From Rhodococcus jostii NBRC 16295 (GTDB taxonomy: Bacteria > Actinomycetota > Actinomycetes > Mycobacteriales > Mycobacteriaceae), in the NCBI RefSeq assembly GCF_001894825.1, contig NZ_BCWY01000071.1:1-48193 (forward strand): a stretch of 48,193 bases of DNA. The letters are read 5' to 3'. The position numbers were made by a program, and so were the translations under genes. This document shows, piece after piece, positions 25,165-33,705 of this stretch. The notes beneath the pieces are model-generated. The model was not told where the DNA came from. It ran no database searches and saw only the letters and a program-made list of their open reading frames with translations. How positions within the stretch are numbered: position 1 is the first letter of the stretch; the number at the start of each line of letters is the position of its first letter.

Positions 25165-26637
25165 GTGACTTCAACACCACCCCCGGCCCAATCCGAGGAC
25201 TCCGGTCTCGGAAAGGGCCTGAAGAAGCGGCACATGAATCTGATCGCCCTGGGCGGCGTGATCGGCGCCGGATTGTTCGTCGGCAGCGGTGTCGTCATCG
25301 AAAGCGCAGGCCCTGCGGCGATCGTGTCGTTTCTGATCGCGGGGGTCATCACGCTCCTGATCATGCGGATGCTGGCGGAGATGGCGGTGGCCAGGCCGGT
25401 CGTCGGATCGTTCTACGTGTACGCCCGGGAAGCGCTCGGCAATCGCGCCGGATTCTCGGTCGGATGGATGTACTGGTACTTCTTCGTCATCGTCGTCGCC
25501 GTCGAGGCCATCGCCGGCGGTCGCATCCTTCAGCTCTATCTGCCGTCGGCGCCGCTGTGGACTCTCAGCCTCGGCCTTCTCGTGATCCTGACCTGCACCA
25601 ATCTGGTGTCGGCGCGTTCGTTCGGCGAGTTCGAATACTGGTTCTCGTCGATCAAGGTGATCGCGATCGTGCTCTTCCTCGGATTGGGTGCACTCTGGAT
25701 CACCGGACTGTGGCCGGATTCGACCCCGGGGGTGGCGAACCTCGTCAGTCACGGCGGTTTCGCTCCGCTCGGCTGGGGTGCGGTGCTCGCCGCGGTGGTT
25801 CCCTGCGTGGCCTTCTTCACCGGCGCCGAGATCGTGACCATCGCTGCCGCCGAGTCCGCCGAACCCAAGAAGGCGGTCGCCCGGGCGATGCGCTCCATCG
25901 TGGTCCGGATCATCACCTTCTACGTCGGTTCCATCTTCGTGGTCGTCGCCGTGGTTCCGTGGAGCACGGAGGCGGTGGGCGTCAGCCCCTACGCGGCAGC
26001 CCTCTCGGCGCTGCACATTCCCGGGGTGGCCACGATCATGAACGTCGTCATCCTCACCGCGGTGCTGTCCTGCCTGAACTCGGCGCTGTACACGTCCTCG
26101 CGGATGCTCTTCGCCCTCACCCGGAACGGCGACGCCCCGCACATGTTCACCCGGCTGTCCGGTGGTGGCGTCCCGCGGCGGGCGATCCTCGCCGGGACGG
26201 TCATCGGATACGCATCGGTGATCGCGGCGTTCGTCTCCCCGGATCTCGTGTTCTCGTTCCTGGTCAACTCGTACGGCGCCGTGGCGCTCTTCGTGTACCT
26301 CATGATCGCCATCTCCCAGGTCGCGCTGCGCAGGAAACTGGAGGCGAAGGATCCGGAGTCCCTCGGTCTGAAGATGTGGCTGTTCCCCTGGCTCAGCTAC
26401 GCGACCATCGCGTTGATGGGCGCGGTGATCGTGGCGATGGCCGTGCTGCCCACCACCCGTTCACAGTTCTGGCTGAGTGTCGTGACGCTGGCGTTCATTC
26501 TCATCGGTTACGAGTTCCGCCGACGCGGCCGGACCCATGCCGAACGCCTCGACACCGTCGCGGCGCCCGCAGTGTCGCCGGCCGAGGAGGCCGAAGCGGA
26601 GCAACTGGTCGGACTCGCGCCGCGCGAGCAACACTGA
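25165..26637 (+). CDS. amino acid permease (APC family, GabP-like)
   Basis: The 490-residue protein has about twelve transmembrane helices. It begins with the APC signature ALGGVIGAGLFVGSG in helix 1 and continues with AGVITLLIMRMLAEMAVARP, PVVGSFYVYAREALG and YTSSRMLFALTRNGDAPHMF. These fit the amino acid transporter family of GabP, AnsP and related proton symporters. The hydrophilic tail (Ala/Glu-rich, about 40 residues) is cytoplasmic. The GTG start at 25165 has GGAGG upstream; the open frame further upstream has no hydrophobic or family sequence. It is a single-gene unit bounded by terminators at 24905 and 26658. Substrate specificity cannot be assigned. Confidence 0.9.
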   Translation: MTSTPPPAQSEDSGLGKGLKKRHMNLIALGGVIGAGLFVGSGVVIESAGPAAIVSFLIAGVITLLIMRMLAEMAVARPVVGSFYVYAREALGNRAGFSVGWMYWYFFVIVVAVEAIAGGRILQLYLPSAPLWTLSLGLLVILTCTNLVSARSFGEFEYWFSSIKVIAIVLFLGLGALWITGLWPDSTPGVANLVSHGGFAPLGWGAVLAAVVPCVAFFTGAEIVTIAAAESAEPKKAVARAMRSIVVRIITFYVGSIFVVVAVVPWSTEAVGVSPYAAALSALHIPGVATIMNVVILTAVLSCLNSALYTSSRMLFALTRNGDAPHMFTRLSGGGVPRRAILAGTVIGYASVIAAFVSPDLVFSFLVNSYGAVALFVYLMIAISQVALRRKLEAKDPESLGLKMWLFPWLSYATIALMGAVIVAMAVLPTTRSQFWLSVVTLAFILIGYEFRRRGRTHAERLDTVAAPAVSPAEEAEAEQLVGLAPREQH

Positions 26638-26657
26638 CGTACACCCGACGCAGATGA

Positions 26658-26698
26658 GGGCGGGGACCGCAGAGGCGGTCCCCGCCCTTCTTCGTGCT
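26658..26698 (+). terminator. strong intrinsic terminator after the permease gene
   Basis: GGGCGGGGACCGC (26658-26670) and GCGGTCCCCGCCC (26675-26687) make a perfect 13-bp stem with an AGAG loop, followed by TTCTTCGTGCTT. It isolates the permease gene from the kinase operon beginning at 26778. Confidence 0.85.
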
Positions 26699-26777
26699 TC
26701 CCCCGACATGGCTTTTCCGCCACGACCCGGCGAATATCGGGGCACACTTGCAGGAGACCTCGGCGGAGGAGGACACC

Positions 26778-28124
26778 GTGTTCCACCGCGGAGACGACAC
26801 CGTCACCGAAGAACACTCGCTGGACGAGTCCCTGCTCGTCGAGCCCGAATCCCGGCGCCGGCCGTGGCGGGAATTCCTCGTCTCGACCCCGGGACGCCTG
26901 TCCGTGCTGGGGATCGCGCTCGTGGCCGCCGCACTGGTGACCGGGGCCGTCACGTCGGCGGCGATCGGCGCCCGGCAGCAGCGCATCGAGACGCTGCGGA
27001 CCCACACCGAACCCCTGACCTATGCGGCCGAGCGGCTCTACAGCTCACTGTCGATCGCCGACGCGGCCGCCGCCACGTCGTTCATCTCGGGCGGCGTCGA
27101 GTCGAACGCCGTGCGCAATCGGTACAACCAGGCCATCGGGGACGCATCGAACGCGCTGGTCACCGCGTCGAACGGCGTCGCCTCGACGGATGCCGCCGCA
27201 CTCGCACTGCTCTCCGAGGTGTCGAGGAACCTCTCCGAATACACCACCCTCATCGCGACGGCACGAGCGAACAACCGGTCCGGCAACCCCGTCGGCGTCG
27301 CGTACCTCAGCGACGCGTCCACGCTGATGCAGGACACGATCCTGCCCGCCGCCGAACGTCTCTACTCGGAGCAGTCGGGGTCCGTCGCCGACACCCAGGT
27401 ACTCACCGGCCGGATCCCGCGGGCGGCATTCGCCGTCGCCGTGGCTCTTCTCGTCGCGCTCGTCCTCGCGCAGGTGTATCTGGCGCGCAAGAGCAAACGA
27501 CGCGTCAACCCAGGTCTGGTTCTCGCCTCCCTCCTCGCCGCGACCCTCCTTGTCTGGCTGGCCGTGGCCACGCTGGTCTCCACGGCTGCGATCGATCGGG
27601 CGAGAACCGAAGGGGCGCAACCACTCGGCACGATCACCCAAGCACGAATCCTCGCCCAGCAAGCCCGGGCAGACGAGACACTCGCGCTGCTGCAGCGCGG
27701 CTCCGACGAACAGTCCGAGATCGACTACGTCCGGCGCTCCGGCACGCTGGCCGACGTCCTCGCGCAGCTTCAGGGCGGTTCCCACGGCCAGGGAGCCGAA
27801 CAATCGATCGACAGGGCCGTGACGGCACGCGACGACTGGCGGCACGCACACGAGATGCTGCAGCAGAGGCTGGAGGTGGGGGACTACCCGGGGGCGACAG
27901 CCATCGCGGTCGGGCCCGGAGGCGCGGCGTCCACCGCCACGTTCGCGGCGCTCGACGAGGCGTTGCAGGACGGCATCGACAGTTTCCGTGGCGAGGAGGT
28001 CGACGGAATGACCGACGCGTATCGCTCGTTGTCGCAGCTCGCGGTCGGTAGCATGGTTATCGGCGTCCTCTGCGGGTTCGCCGTCGGTGGGGGGATCTGG
28101 CCCAGACTGAACGAGTACCACTGA
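26778..28124 (+). CDS. glnX: GlnX-like membrane sensor protein, partner of GlnH and PknG
   Basis: The 448-residue protein has four transmembrane helices (about 41-63, 210-230, 242-262 and 420-440). Two periplasmic helical segments (rich in Ala/Glu/Arg, with RTHTEPLTYAAERLYSSLS) lie between pairs 1/2 and 3/4, as in a tandem sensory four-helix-bundle plan. In mycobacteria GlnX carries the amino acid signal from the lipoprotein GlnH across the membrane to PknG. The same gene order follows here without gaps. GGAGGAGGACACC precedes the GTG at 26778, chosen over the earlier start at 26694. It is the first gene of the operon, behind the terminator at 26658-26698. Name by context and topology. Confidence 0.85.
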   Translation: MFHRGDDTVTEEHSLDESLLVEPESRRRPWREFLVSTPGRLSVLGIALVAAALVTGAVTSAAIGARQQRIETLRTHTEPLTYAAERLYSSLSIADAAAATSFISGGVESNAVRNRYNQAIGDASNALVTASNGVASTDAAALALLSEVSRNLSEYTTLIATARANNRSGNPVGVAYLSDASTLMQDTILPAAERLYSEQSGSVADTQVLTGRIPRAAFAVAVALLVALVLAQVYLARKSKRRVNPGLVLASLLAATLLVWLAVATLVSTAAIDRARTEGAQPLGTITQARILAQQARADETLALLQRGSDEQSEIDYVRRSGTLADVLAQLQGGSHGQGAEQSIDRAVTARDDWRHAHEMLQQRLEVGDYPGATAIAVGPGGAASTATFAALDEALQDGIDSFRGEEVDGMTDAYRSLSQLAVGSMVIGVLCGFAVGGGIWPRLNEYH

Positions 28125-29134
28125 TGACGCGGCTGAGGCTACCGAGACTGCGGAGACGCTCGCGCGTCCTCCTGTTCGCGGCCGCGGTGCCGGCTGTCCT
28201 CGTCGGCGGGTGCGCCACCCCGCAACCCCTCACTCCCACCGTCAGCGGCGACTATTCCGAACTCCCGCTGTCGGGGGGTGCCGAGATCCTGCTGCCGACG
28301 GGCGAGGTTCCCGACGAGCCGCCCACACCGGAGTCCTGCGGGGCGCTCGCGAGTCTCCGCCCCGGCACCGCGCCGGTCGCGCCGGCGGCGGGCAGCGCGC
28401 TGGCCGAGATCACCGCCCGCGGCCGGCTCGTCGTCGGCATCGATCAGAACACCAACCTCTTCAGCTTCCGGGATCCGACCACCGGCATGCTGATGGGGTT
28501 CGACGTCGACGTCGCGCGGGAGATGGCGCGGGACCTGTTCGGCGACCCGTCCAAGGTCGAGTTCCGACTCCTCACGTTCGGCGACCGCTTCGAGGCACTG
28601 GAGAACGGCGACGTGGATCTCGTGGTCAAGGGCACGTCGATCACCTGCGCCCGAACCGAGCGGGTCGCGTTCTCCACCGTCTACTTCCAGGCCTACCAGC
28701 GTCTGCTGGTGCCGAAGGGTTCCGACATCTCCGGTCCGGAGTATCTGGCGGGCGCACGCGTCTGCACCGCCGTCGACACCACGTCCCTCGACACCGTGCG
28801 ACGCGTCCAGCCCGAGGCCACGATCGTCGCGGTACCCGATTGGGACGACTGCCTCGTGGCCCTGCAACAGGGTCAGGCCGACGCCGCCAGCACCGACGAC
28901 TCCATCCTCGCCGGTCTGGCCGCCCAGGACCCGAACCTGGAGATCGTCGGGCCGCCGCTGGAGTCGGAACCGTATGGCATCGGCGTCAACAAGAACCACG
29001 ACGACCTGGTTCGTTTCGTGAACGGCACGCTGGATCGGATGCGCGCGGACGGAACCTGGACGAGGCTGTACGACACCTGGCTGACGGTCCTCGGCCCGGC
29101 CGACGGACCACCGACCCCTACGTACCGGGATTGA
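28124..29134 (+). CDS. glnH: GlnH-like amino-acid-binding lipoprotein
   Basis: The 336-residue protein has a signal sequence with basic start (RLPRLRRRSR), hydrophobic core and lipobox VGGC with acylated Cys30. The mature part is a type 3 solute-binding domain (about 90-320), with GRLVVGIDQNTNLFSFRD, MGFDVDVAREMARDLFGD and CARTERVAFSTVYFQAYQRL, binding polar amino acids such as aspartate or glutamate. No ABC transporter genes flank it; it sits between glnX and pknG, so it acts as a sensor and not as a transporter. Its ATG overlaps the glnX stop by one base (TGATG), showing translational coupling. Confidence 0.93.
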   Translation: MTRLRLPRLRRRSRVLLFAAAVPAVLVGGCATPQPLTPTVSGDYSELPLSGGAEILLPTGEVPDEPPTPESCGALASLRPGTAPVAPAAGSALAEITARGRLVVGIDQNTNLFSFRDPTTGMLMGFDVDVAREMARDLFGDPSKVEFRLLTFGDRFEALENGDVDLVVKGTSITCARTERVAFSTVYFQAYQRLLVPKGSDISGPEYLAGARVCTAVDTTSLDTVRRVQPEATIVAVPDWDDCLVALQQGQADAASTDDSILAGLAAQDPNLEIVGPPLESEPYGIGVNKNHDDLVRFVNGTLDRMRADGTWTRLYDTWLTVLGPADGPPTPTYRD

Positions 29135-29146
29135 GGTGTCAGCGAC

Positions 29147-31336
29147 GTGAGCGACGAGACCAGGCGAACACCGATGGACGACCCGGAATCCACCCGGGGT
29201 GTGCGGTTCGATCCCTTCGCGGACGACGACGAGACGCCCTCGTCGCGCACGGTGCCGGACGCCGTCCACACCTCCGACCTGTCGATGCTGCTGACCAATC
29301 CCGTTCTGGCGGAGCACAAACGCTACTGCGACCGGTGCAAGCGCCCGGTCGGGCGTTCCACCGCCGCGCGCCCCGGTGACACGGAGGGGGTGTGCACCCA
29401 CTGCGGCACCGTCTTCTCCTTCGCCCCGCAACTGGAGGCGGGCGAGCTGGTCGCGGGTCAGTACGAGGTCCTGGGATGCCTCGCGCACGGCGGAGTCGGC
29501 TGGATCTACCTCGCGCTCGACCACAACGTCAGTGATCGCTGGGTGGTGCTCAAGGGGCTGCTGCACTCGGGCGACCCCGTGGCCCAGGAAGTCGCGCTCG
29601 CGGAGCGCCGGTTCCTCGCCGAGGTGACGCACCCGAGCATCGTGAAGATCTACAACTTCGTCGAACACCCGGGAATCGACGGCAATCCCGTCGGCTACAT
29701 CGTCATGGAGTACGTCCGGGGCAGAACCTTGCGCGACGTGCTCACCGAGCTGAAGAACGAGGCCGAACCCGACGAACCGAAGCCGATGCTGCCGGTGGAG
29801 CACGCCATCCGCTACCTCCTCGAGGTCACGCCCGCGCTCGGCTACCTTCACTCGATGGGGCTGGTGTACAACGACCTCAAGCCCGAGAACATCATGATCG
29901 GCGACGACTACGACCAGCTCAAGCTCATCGACATGGGCGCGGTCGCGCGGATCGGGGACCACGGATACATCTACGGCACACAGGGTTACCAAGCCCCCGA
30001 GATCGCCACCACCGGGCCGACCGTCGCCTCCGACATCTACACCGTCGGGCGGACGCTCGCCGTGCTGACGCTCGACATGCCGACTGCCGGAGGGTGTTAC
30101 GTCGACGGCCTGCCGACGCCCGAAGAGGCGCCGCTGCTGGCCGAGTACGAGTTCTACCATCGCCTGTTGCTCCGGGCCACCCACACCGATCCGGCTCGGC
30201 GGTTCCACTCGGCCGAGGAGATGTCGACGCAACTCGACGGCGTCCTGCGCGAGGTGCGCGCCCAGCAGACCGGGAGTCCCTACCCGGGACTGTCGCATCG
30301 CTTCAGCCCGCAGCGCACGACGTTCGGGACCGACCTCACGATCAGTCGCACCGACGTCTACGTCGACGGTCACCGCCGGGACGAGTGCATCAGCGCGATG
30401 AGTATCGTTCGGGCACTGCCGATCCCGCTTGTGGATCCGGACGATCCGGCCGCCCCGCTACTGTCCGTCGTCCACAGCAGGCCGCGGGAGCTCCTCGATT
30501 CGCTGCACCGGGCGCGGGAGGCGGCCGACAACGATGCGGCGACCTCGAGCATCGAGATCCCGCTCGCCGAGGTACGCGCGCACCTCGATCTCGGGCAACC
30601 GCGCGACGCCGCAACCATTCTCGAGTCCCTCGATCACGAACGGGAAGACACGTGGCGCGTCGACTGGCACACCGGGCTGTGCGCGCTCGTCGGCGGCGAC
30701 TTCGAGGCGGCCTTCGCCCGTTTCGATTCCGTGCTGAGCGCGTTGCCGGGTGAGGAGGCCCCGAAGCTGGCCCTCGCGGCGACCGCCGAGATGTGGTGCG
30801 AGTACCGGGCGGGCGAACGCGTCGAGCAGTGGCGGCAGACCGCCGAGAAGTACTACCGCACGGTGTGGCGCACCGACCACGGCGCGGTCAGTGCCGCGTT
30901 CGGGCTGGCGCGGCAACTCGAGCACCGCGACGACCGGGCGCACGCGGTGGAGGCGCTCGACGAGGTGCCGCCCACGTCACGGCACTACGCCGAGGCCCGG
31001 TTGACGAGTGTGCTGATGCTCGTCCATGATCGGCCGCTCGCCGAGGTGAGCGAACAGGACCTGCAGGAGGCGGCCCGGAGAGTCGAACTGCTCGCCCACG
31101 ACGAGCGCCGCGCACTCCAGACCCGGGTGCTCGTCCTCGGTGTGGCCGTGGACTGGCTGCACGCGGGCGGCACCCCGGAGACCTCGCGCATTCTGAGCGT
31201 TCCGTTCACCGAGCGTGGCCTGCGTACCGGTGCGGAATCGGCGTTGCGGGCCCTCGCCCGCAAGGCCCCCGAGCGCCGGCATCGGTACACGCTGGTGGAT
31301 CTCGCGAACCTGATCCGGCCGACCACCTGGTTGTAG
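29147..31336 (+). CDS. pknG: serine/threonine protein kinase G
   Basis: The 729-residue protein has the PknG plan. A disordered N-terminus with a TPDAV-like segment comes first, then a rubredoxin-type zinc/iron knuckle (Cys61, Cys64, Cys83, Cys86). The kinase domain follows with catalytic Lys136 in WVVLK, YNDLKPENIM (241-250) and IDMGA in place of DFG. A C-terminal TPR/helical region runs from about 410 to the end. In mycobacteria PknG phosphorylates the FHA protein GarA/OdhI, releasing glutamate and TCA-cycle enzymes when amino acids are sensed. It is third in the glnX-glnH-pknG operon, 12 bp behind glnH. The GTG at 29147 is assumed; ATG at 29174 is possible. Confidence 0.95.
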   Translation: MSDETRRTPMDDPESTRGVRFDPFADDDETPSSRTVPDAVHTSDLSMLLTNPVLAEHKRYCDRCKRPVGRSTAARPGDTEGVCTHCGTVFSFAPQLEAGELVAGQYEVLGCLAHGGVGWIYLALDHNVSDRWVVLKGLLHSGDPVAQEVALAERRFLAEVTHPSIVKIYNFVEHPGIDGNPVGYIVMEYVRGRTLRDVLTELKNEAEPDEPKPMLPVEHAIRYLLEVTPALGYLHSMGLVYNDLKPENIMIGDDYDQLKLIDMGAVARIGDHGYIYGTQGYQAPEIATTGPTVASDIYTVGRTLAVLTLDMPTAGGCYVDGLPTPEEAPLLAEYEFYHRLLLRATHTDPARRFHSAEEMSTQLDGVLREVRAQQTGSPYPGLSHRFSPQRTTFGTDLTISRTDVYVDGHRRDECISAMSIVRALPIPLVDPDDPAAPLLSVVHSRPRELLDSLHRAREAADNDAATSSIEIPLAEVRAHLDLGQPRDAATILESLDHEREDTWRVDWHTGLCALVGGDFEAAFARFDSVLSALPGEEAPKLALAATAEMWCEYRAGERVEQWRQTAEKYYRTVWRTDHGAVSAAFGLARQLEHRDDRAHAVEALDEVPPTSRHYAEARLTSVLMLVHDRPLAEVSEQDLQEAARRVELLAHDERRALQTRVLVLGVAVDWLHAGGTPETSRILSVPFTERGLRTGAESALRALARKAPERRHRYTLVDLANLIRPTTWL

Positions 31337-31356
31337 CCCGAGCAGCGGAATTGCCG

Positions 31357-31572
31357 TCACCGTCCGGCGAATCCGATCTGCTCCCGACCCCAGCGCGCAT
31401 TCCACGCCAGCACCTGCAGCCGGTCGCTCAAAGCATCACGGCTCCTTACTGTTTCGGCCAGCTGAGCCATGAGTTCGATGATGCGGCGTCGAGAGTCCTC
31501 CAATTCCGATGCCAACCGCTCTGCCTCCCTCGACCTCGCGGTGCGTGTTCTGGTTGCGACACTGGTGTTCAT
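31357..31572 (-). CDS. small coiled-coil protein of unknown function
   Basis: A 71-residue protein is mostly one charged helix (TARSREAERLASELEDSRRR, IIELMAQLAETVRSRDALSD, RLQVLAWNARWGREQIGFAGR). Heptad-like leucine/isoleucine positions suggest dimerisation, and the C-terminal end is basic. The ATG at 31572 is the likely start; an upstream TTG at 31626 adds a non-helical Arg/Pro segment. It converges on pknG, ending 20 bp after the pknG stop. I do not recognise the family; real-gene status rests on codon usage and the regular helix. Confidence 0.55.
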   Translation of the reverse strand: MNTSVATRTRTARSREAERLASELEDSRRRIIELMAQLAETVRSRDALSDRLQVLAWNARWGREQIGFAGR

Positions 31573-31627
31573 CTCAGGCTCCGATCGTGAACAACTCGGC
31601 CCCACCGGGGCTCGTCTCACTGACAAC

Positions 31628-31693
31628 TCTGGACCGTCTGGTACGGGTCCAGAAGATCCAGATGGACGGCGCTACGGGGGTCCAATCTGGACC
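31628..31693. repeat. cluster of GGTCCA/TGGACC dyads upstream of thiS
   Basis: TCTGGACC (31628-31635) pairs with GGTCCAGA (31646-31653) across 10 nt. A second perfect dyad GGTCCA-ATC-TGGACC lies at 31679-31693. They sit 90-155 bp before thiS and could be operators or a terminator pair. No TPP riboswitch motif is recognisable. Confidence 0.55.
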
Positions 31694-31782
31694 TATGACG
31701 TAGCGCACAAGTGGTTCTGTCCGTCCCGCAGGTTTCGACCGTATGGTTCGGGTGCTCGCACAAATCTCGTTCGGAGGTACCG

Positions 31783-31980
31783 ATGCGCATCACCGTCAAT
31801 GGCGAAGTCCACGATCTGCCCGACCCGTGCCTCGTCGAGGAACTCATGGTCCGGCTCGAGCTTCCCGATCGGGGAGTCGCGCTCGCGGTGAACGGCACCA
31901 TGCTGCCCCGCTCACAGTGGACGACGTCGGTCGAGGACGGCTGGACCGTCGAGGTGCTCACGGCGGTGCAGGGTGGATGA
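31783..31980 (+). CDS. thiS: thiamine biosynthesis sulfur carrier protein ThiS
   Basis: The 65-residue ubiquitin-like protein starts MRITVNGE, has the core ALAVNGTMLPRSQW and ends in Gly-Gly, the tail that is adenylated and then carries thiocarboxylate sulfur for the thiazole ring. GGAGG sits just ahead of the ATG at 31783. It overlaps thiG by 8 bp, indicating coupled translation and one operon. thiO, thiE and thiF, often beside it, are not in the window. Confidence 0.95.
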   Translation: MRITVNGEVHDLPDPCLVEELMVRLELPDRGVALAVNGTMLPRSQWTTSVEDGWTVEVLTAVQGG

Positions 31981-32743
31981 GTTCCGCTCCGACCCACTCA
32001 CGATCGCGGGCCGCAACTTCTCGTCGCGTCTGATCACGGGCACCGGCGGCGCAGCAAACCTGTCGGTGCTGGAAGAGGCGCTGATCGCCTCGGGCACCGA
32101 ACTGACGACGGTGGCGATGCGCCGAGTGGATGCCGCGGGCAGAACCGGGCTGCTCGAACTGCTGGATCGGCTGGGCATCGCGTTGCTGCCGAACACGGCC
32201 GGCTGCCGAGGTGCCGCGGAGGCCGTGCTCACCGCTCACCTCGCCCGCGAGGCTCTCGGCACCAACTGGGTCAAACTCGAAGTGATCGCCGACGAGCGCA
32301 CACTTCTCCCCGACGGGATCGAACTCGTCTCGGCAGCAGAACAACTCGTCGACGACGGATTCGTCGTGCTGCCATACACCAACGACGACCCGGTGCTCGC
32401 GCAGCGCCTCGTCGACGCCGGGTGCGCCGCCGTGATGCCACTCGGTTCGCCGATCGGCACCGGGCTCGGCATCTCCAACCCCCGCAACATCGAGATGATC
32501 GTCGCGCGCACCGACATCCCGGTCATTCTCGACGCCGGCATCGGCACCGCGAGCGATGCGGCACTGGCAATGGAACTCGGCTGCGACGCCGTACTGCTCG
32601 CCTCAGCGGTGACGCGGGCGTCGGACCCTCCGCTCATGGCGGCGGCCATGGCCGGGGCGGTCACTGCCGGACGCCGCGCCCGGATGGCGGGGCGCATACC
32701 GAAACGGTTCTGGGCGCAGGCGTCGTCGCCGGTCGCGGTCTGA
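31973..32743 (+). CDS. thiG: thiazole synthase ThiG
   Basis: The 256-residue TIM-barrel enzyme forms the thiazole phosphate of thiamine from deoxyxylulose phosphate, dehydroglycine and ThiS thiocarboxylate. It shows SRLITGTGG, LLPNTAGCRGAAEAVL, the Schiff-base lysine in NWVKLEVIAD (Lys101), MPLGSPIGTGLGI, NPRNIEMIV and VILDAGIGTASDAALAMELG, all standard for the family. The GTG at 31973 overlaps thiS by 8 bp. It ends directly against the convergent hydrolase gene, with no bases between the two stop codons (32743/32744). Length and motifs are normal. Confidence 0.95.
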   Translation: MDEFRSDPLTIAGRNFSSRLITGTGGAANLSVLEEALIASGTELTTVAMRRVDAAGRTGLLELLDRLGIALLPNTAGCRGAAEAVLTAHLAREALGTNWVKLEVIADERTLLPDGIELVSAAEQLVDDGFVVLPYTNDDPVLAQRLVDAGCAAVMPLGSPIGTGLGISNPRNIEMIVARTDIPVILDAGIGTASDAALAMELGCDAVLLASAVTRASDPPLMAAAMAGAVTAGRRARMAGRIPKRFWAQASSPVAV

Positions 32744-33622
32744 CTATCTCTTCACGAGTGCGCGCAGTGCGTCGATGATCTCCACGGGCGCTTCCTCCGC
32801 CATGAAGTGACCTGCCGTCAGGGTGTCGTGCACGAGGTCGGTGGCCCAGGCCCGCCAGAGTCCGGCGGCGTCGTAGCCGAGCATGGTTCCCCAGTCCTGC
32901 TGGATCACCGTGACGGGCATCTGCAGGCGGTTGCCGGCAGCGCGGTCCGCCCGGTCGTGGTCGACGTCGATGCCGGCGGACGCGCGGTAGTCGGCGACGA
33001 TCGACGGCACCGCCTCCCGCGACGCCCGCAGGTACTCGGCGCGCACCTCCGCGGGGATGGCCTCCGGGTTCCGGGTCCAGGCGTCGAGAAAGTGCCCGAA
33101 GAAGGCGTCCGCGCTGGCGGCGATCATCTGTTCCGGCAGCCCGGGCGGCTGCGCCATCAGGTAGAGGTGGAACGCGACCGCGGCGTTCGCGCCGTGCAGG
33201 ATGTCCCACATGTCGAGGGTGGGCAGCGCGTCCAGCGAGGCGAGGTGGGTGACCGCCCCGGGGTGGTCGAGGCCCGCCCGAATGGCGACCAGCGCGCCGC
33301 GGTCGTGCCCGGCCAGCGCGAACCGCTCGTGCCCCAGTTCCTTCGCCAGGGCGACCACGTCGGCGGCCATGGTCCGCTTCGAATAGACGTCGCCATCCTT
33401 CTCGGCCGGTTTGTCGCTCGCACCGTATCCGCGGAGGTCCGGGCAGATGACGGTGTGGTCGGCGGCCAGGTCTACGGCGACGTGCCGCCACATCAGGTGG
33501 GTCTGGGGGAAGCCGTGCAGCAGGACGATCGGGCTGCCGGAACCGCCCACCGCGACGTTCAGTTCCACGTCGTCGGCGACGGTCACGCGCTGGTAGTCGA
33601 ATCCGGGAATCACGGGGGTCAT
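32744..33622 (-). CDS. alpha/beta hydrolase of the haloacetate-dehalogenase/epoxide-hydrolase type
   Basis: The 292-residue protein has the oxyanion segment HGFPQTHLMW, PDLRGYGASDKP, an aspartate nucleophile in GHDRGA (not serine) and a C-terminal histidine in TAGHFMAEEAP. An Asp nucleophile indicates ester-intermediate chemistry, as in haloacetate dehalogenase or epoxide hydrolase. In fluoroacetate dehalogenase the nucleophile is followed by a second carboxylate-binding arginine (DRGGR); here it is DRGAL, so the exact substrate probably differs. It converges with thiG and is divergent from the BTAD regulator, which may control it. Start ATG at 33622 has GAAAGGAC upstream. Confidence 0.87.
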   Translation of the reverse strand: MTPVIPGFDYQRVTVADDVELNVAVGGSGSPIVLLHGFPQTHLMWRHVAVDLAADHTVICPDLRGYGASDKPAEKDGDVYSKRTMAADVVALAKELGHERFALAGHDRGALVAIRAGLDHPGAVTHLASLDALPTLDMWDILHGANAAVAFHLYLMAQPPGLPEQMIAASADAFFGHFLDAWTRNPEAIPAEVRAEYLRASREAVPSIVADYRASAGIDVDHDRADRAAGNRLQMPVTVIQQDWGTMLGYDAAGLWRAWATDLVHDTLTAGHFMAEEAPVEIIDALRALVKR

Positions 33623-33705
33623 GGGTGGTCCTTTCGAGGTCGGGATGATGCGGTCCAGTCTCGAGGAGGTCGATGAGCATCCGATGAGCGCTATACCGTG
33701 GCGGG

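Noticed and set aside
31573..31782. TPP riboswitch before thiS
   Set aside because: I found no recognisable THI-box core; only the GGTCCA dyads are present. A covariance-model search would settle it.
32744..33622. Assignment of the hydrolase as fluoroacetate dehalogenase
   Set aside because: The nucleophile context is similar, but the second carboxylate-binding arginine is replaced by leucine, so a specific name is not justified.
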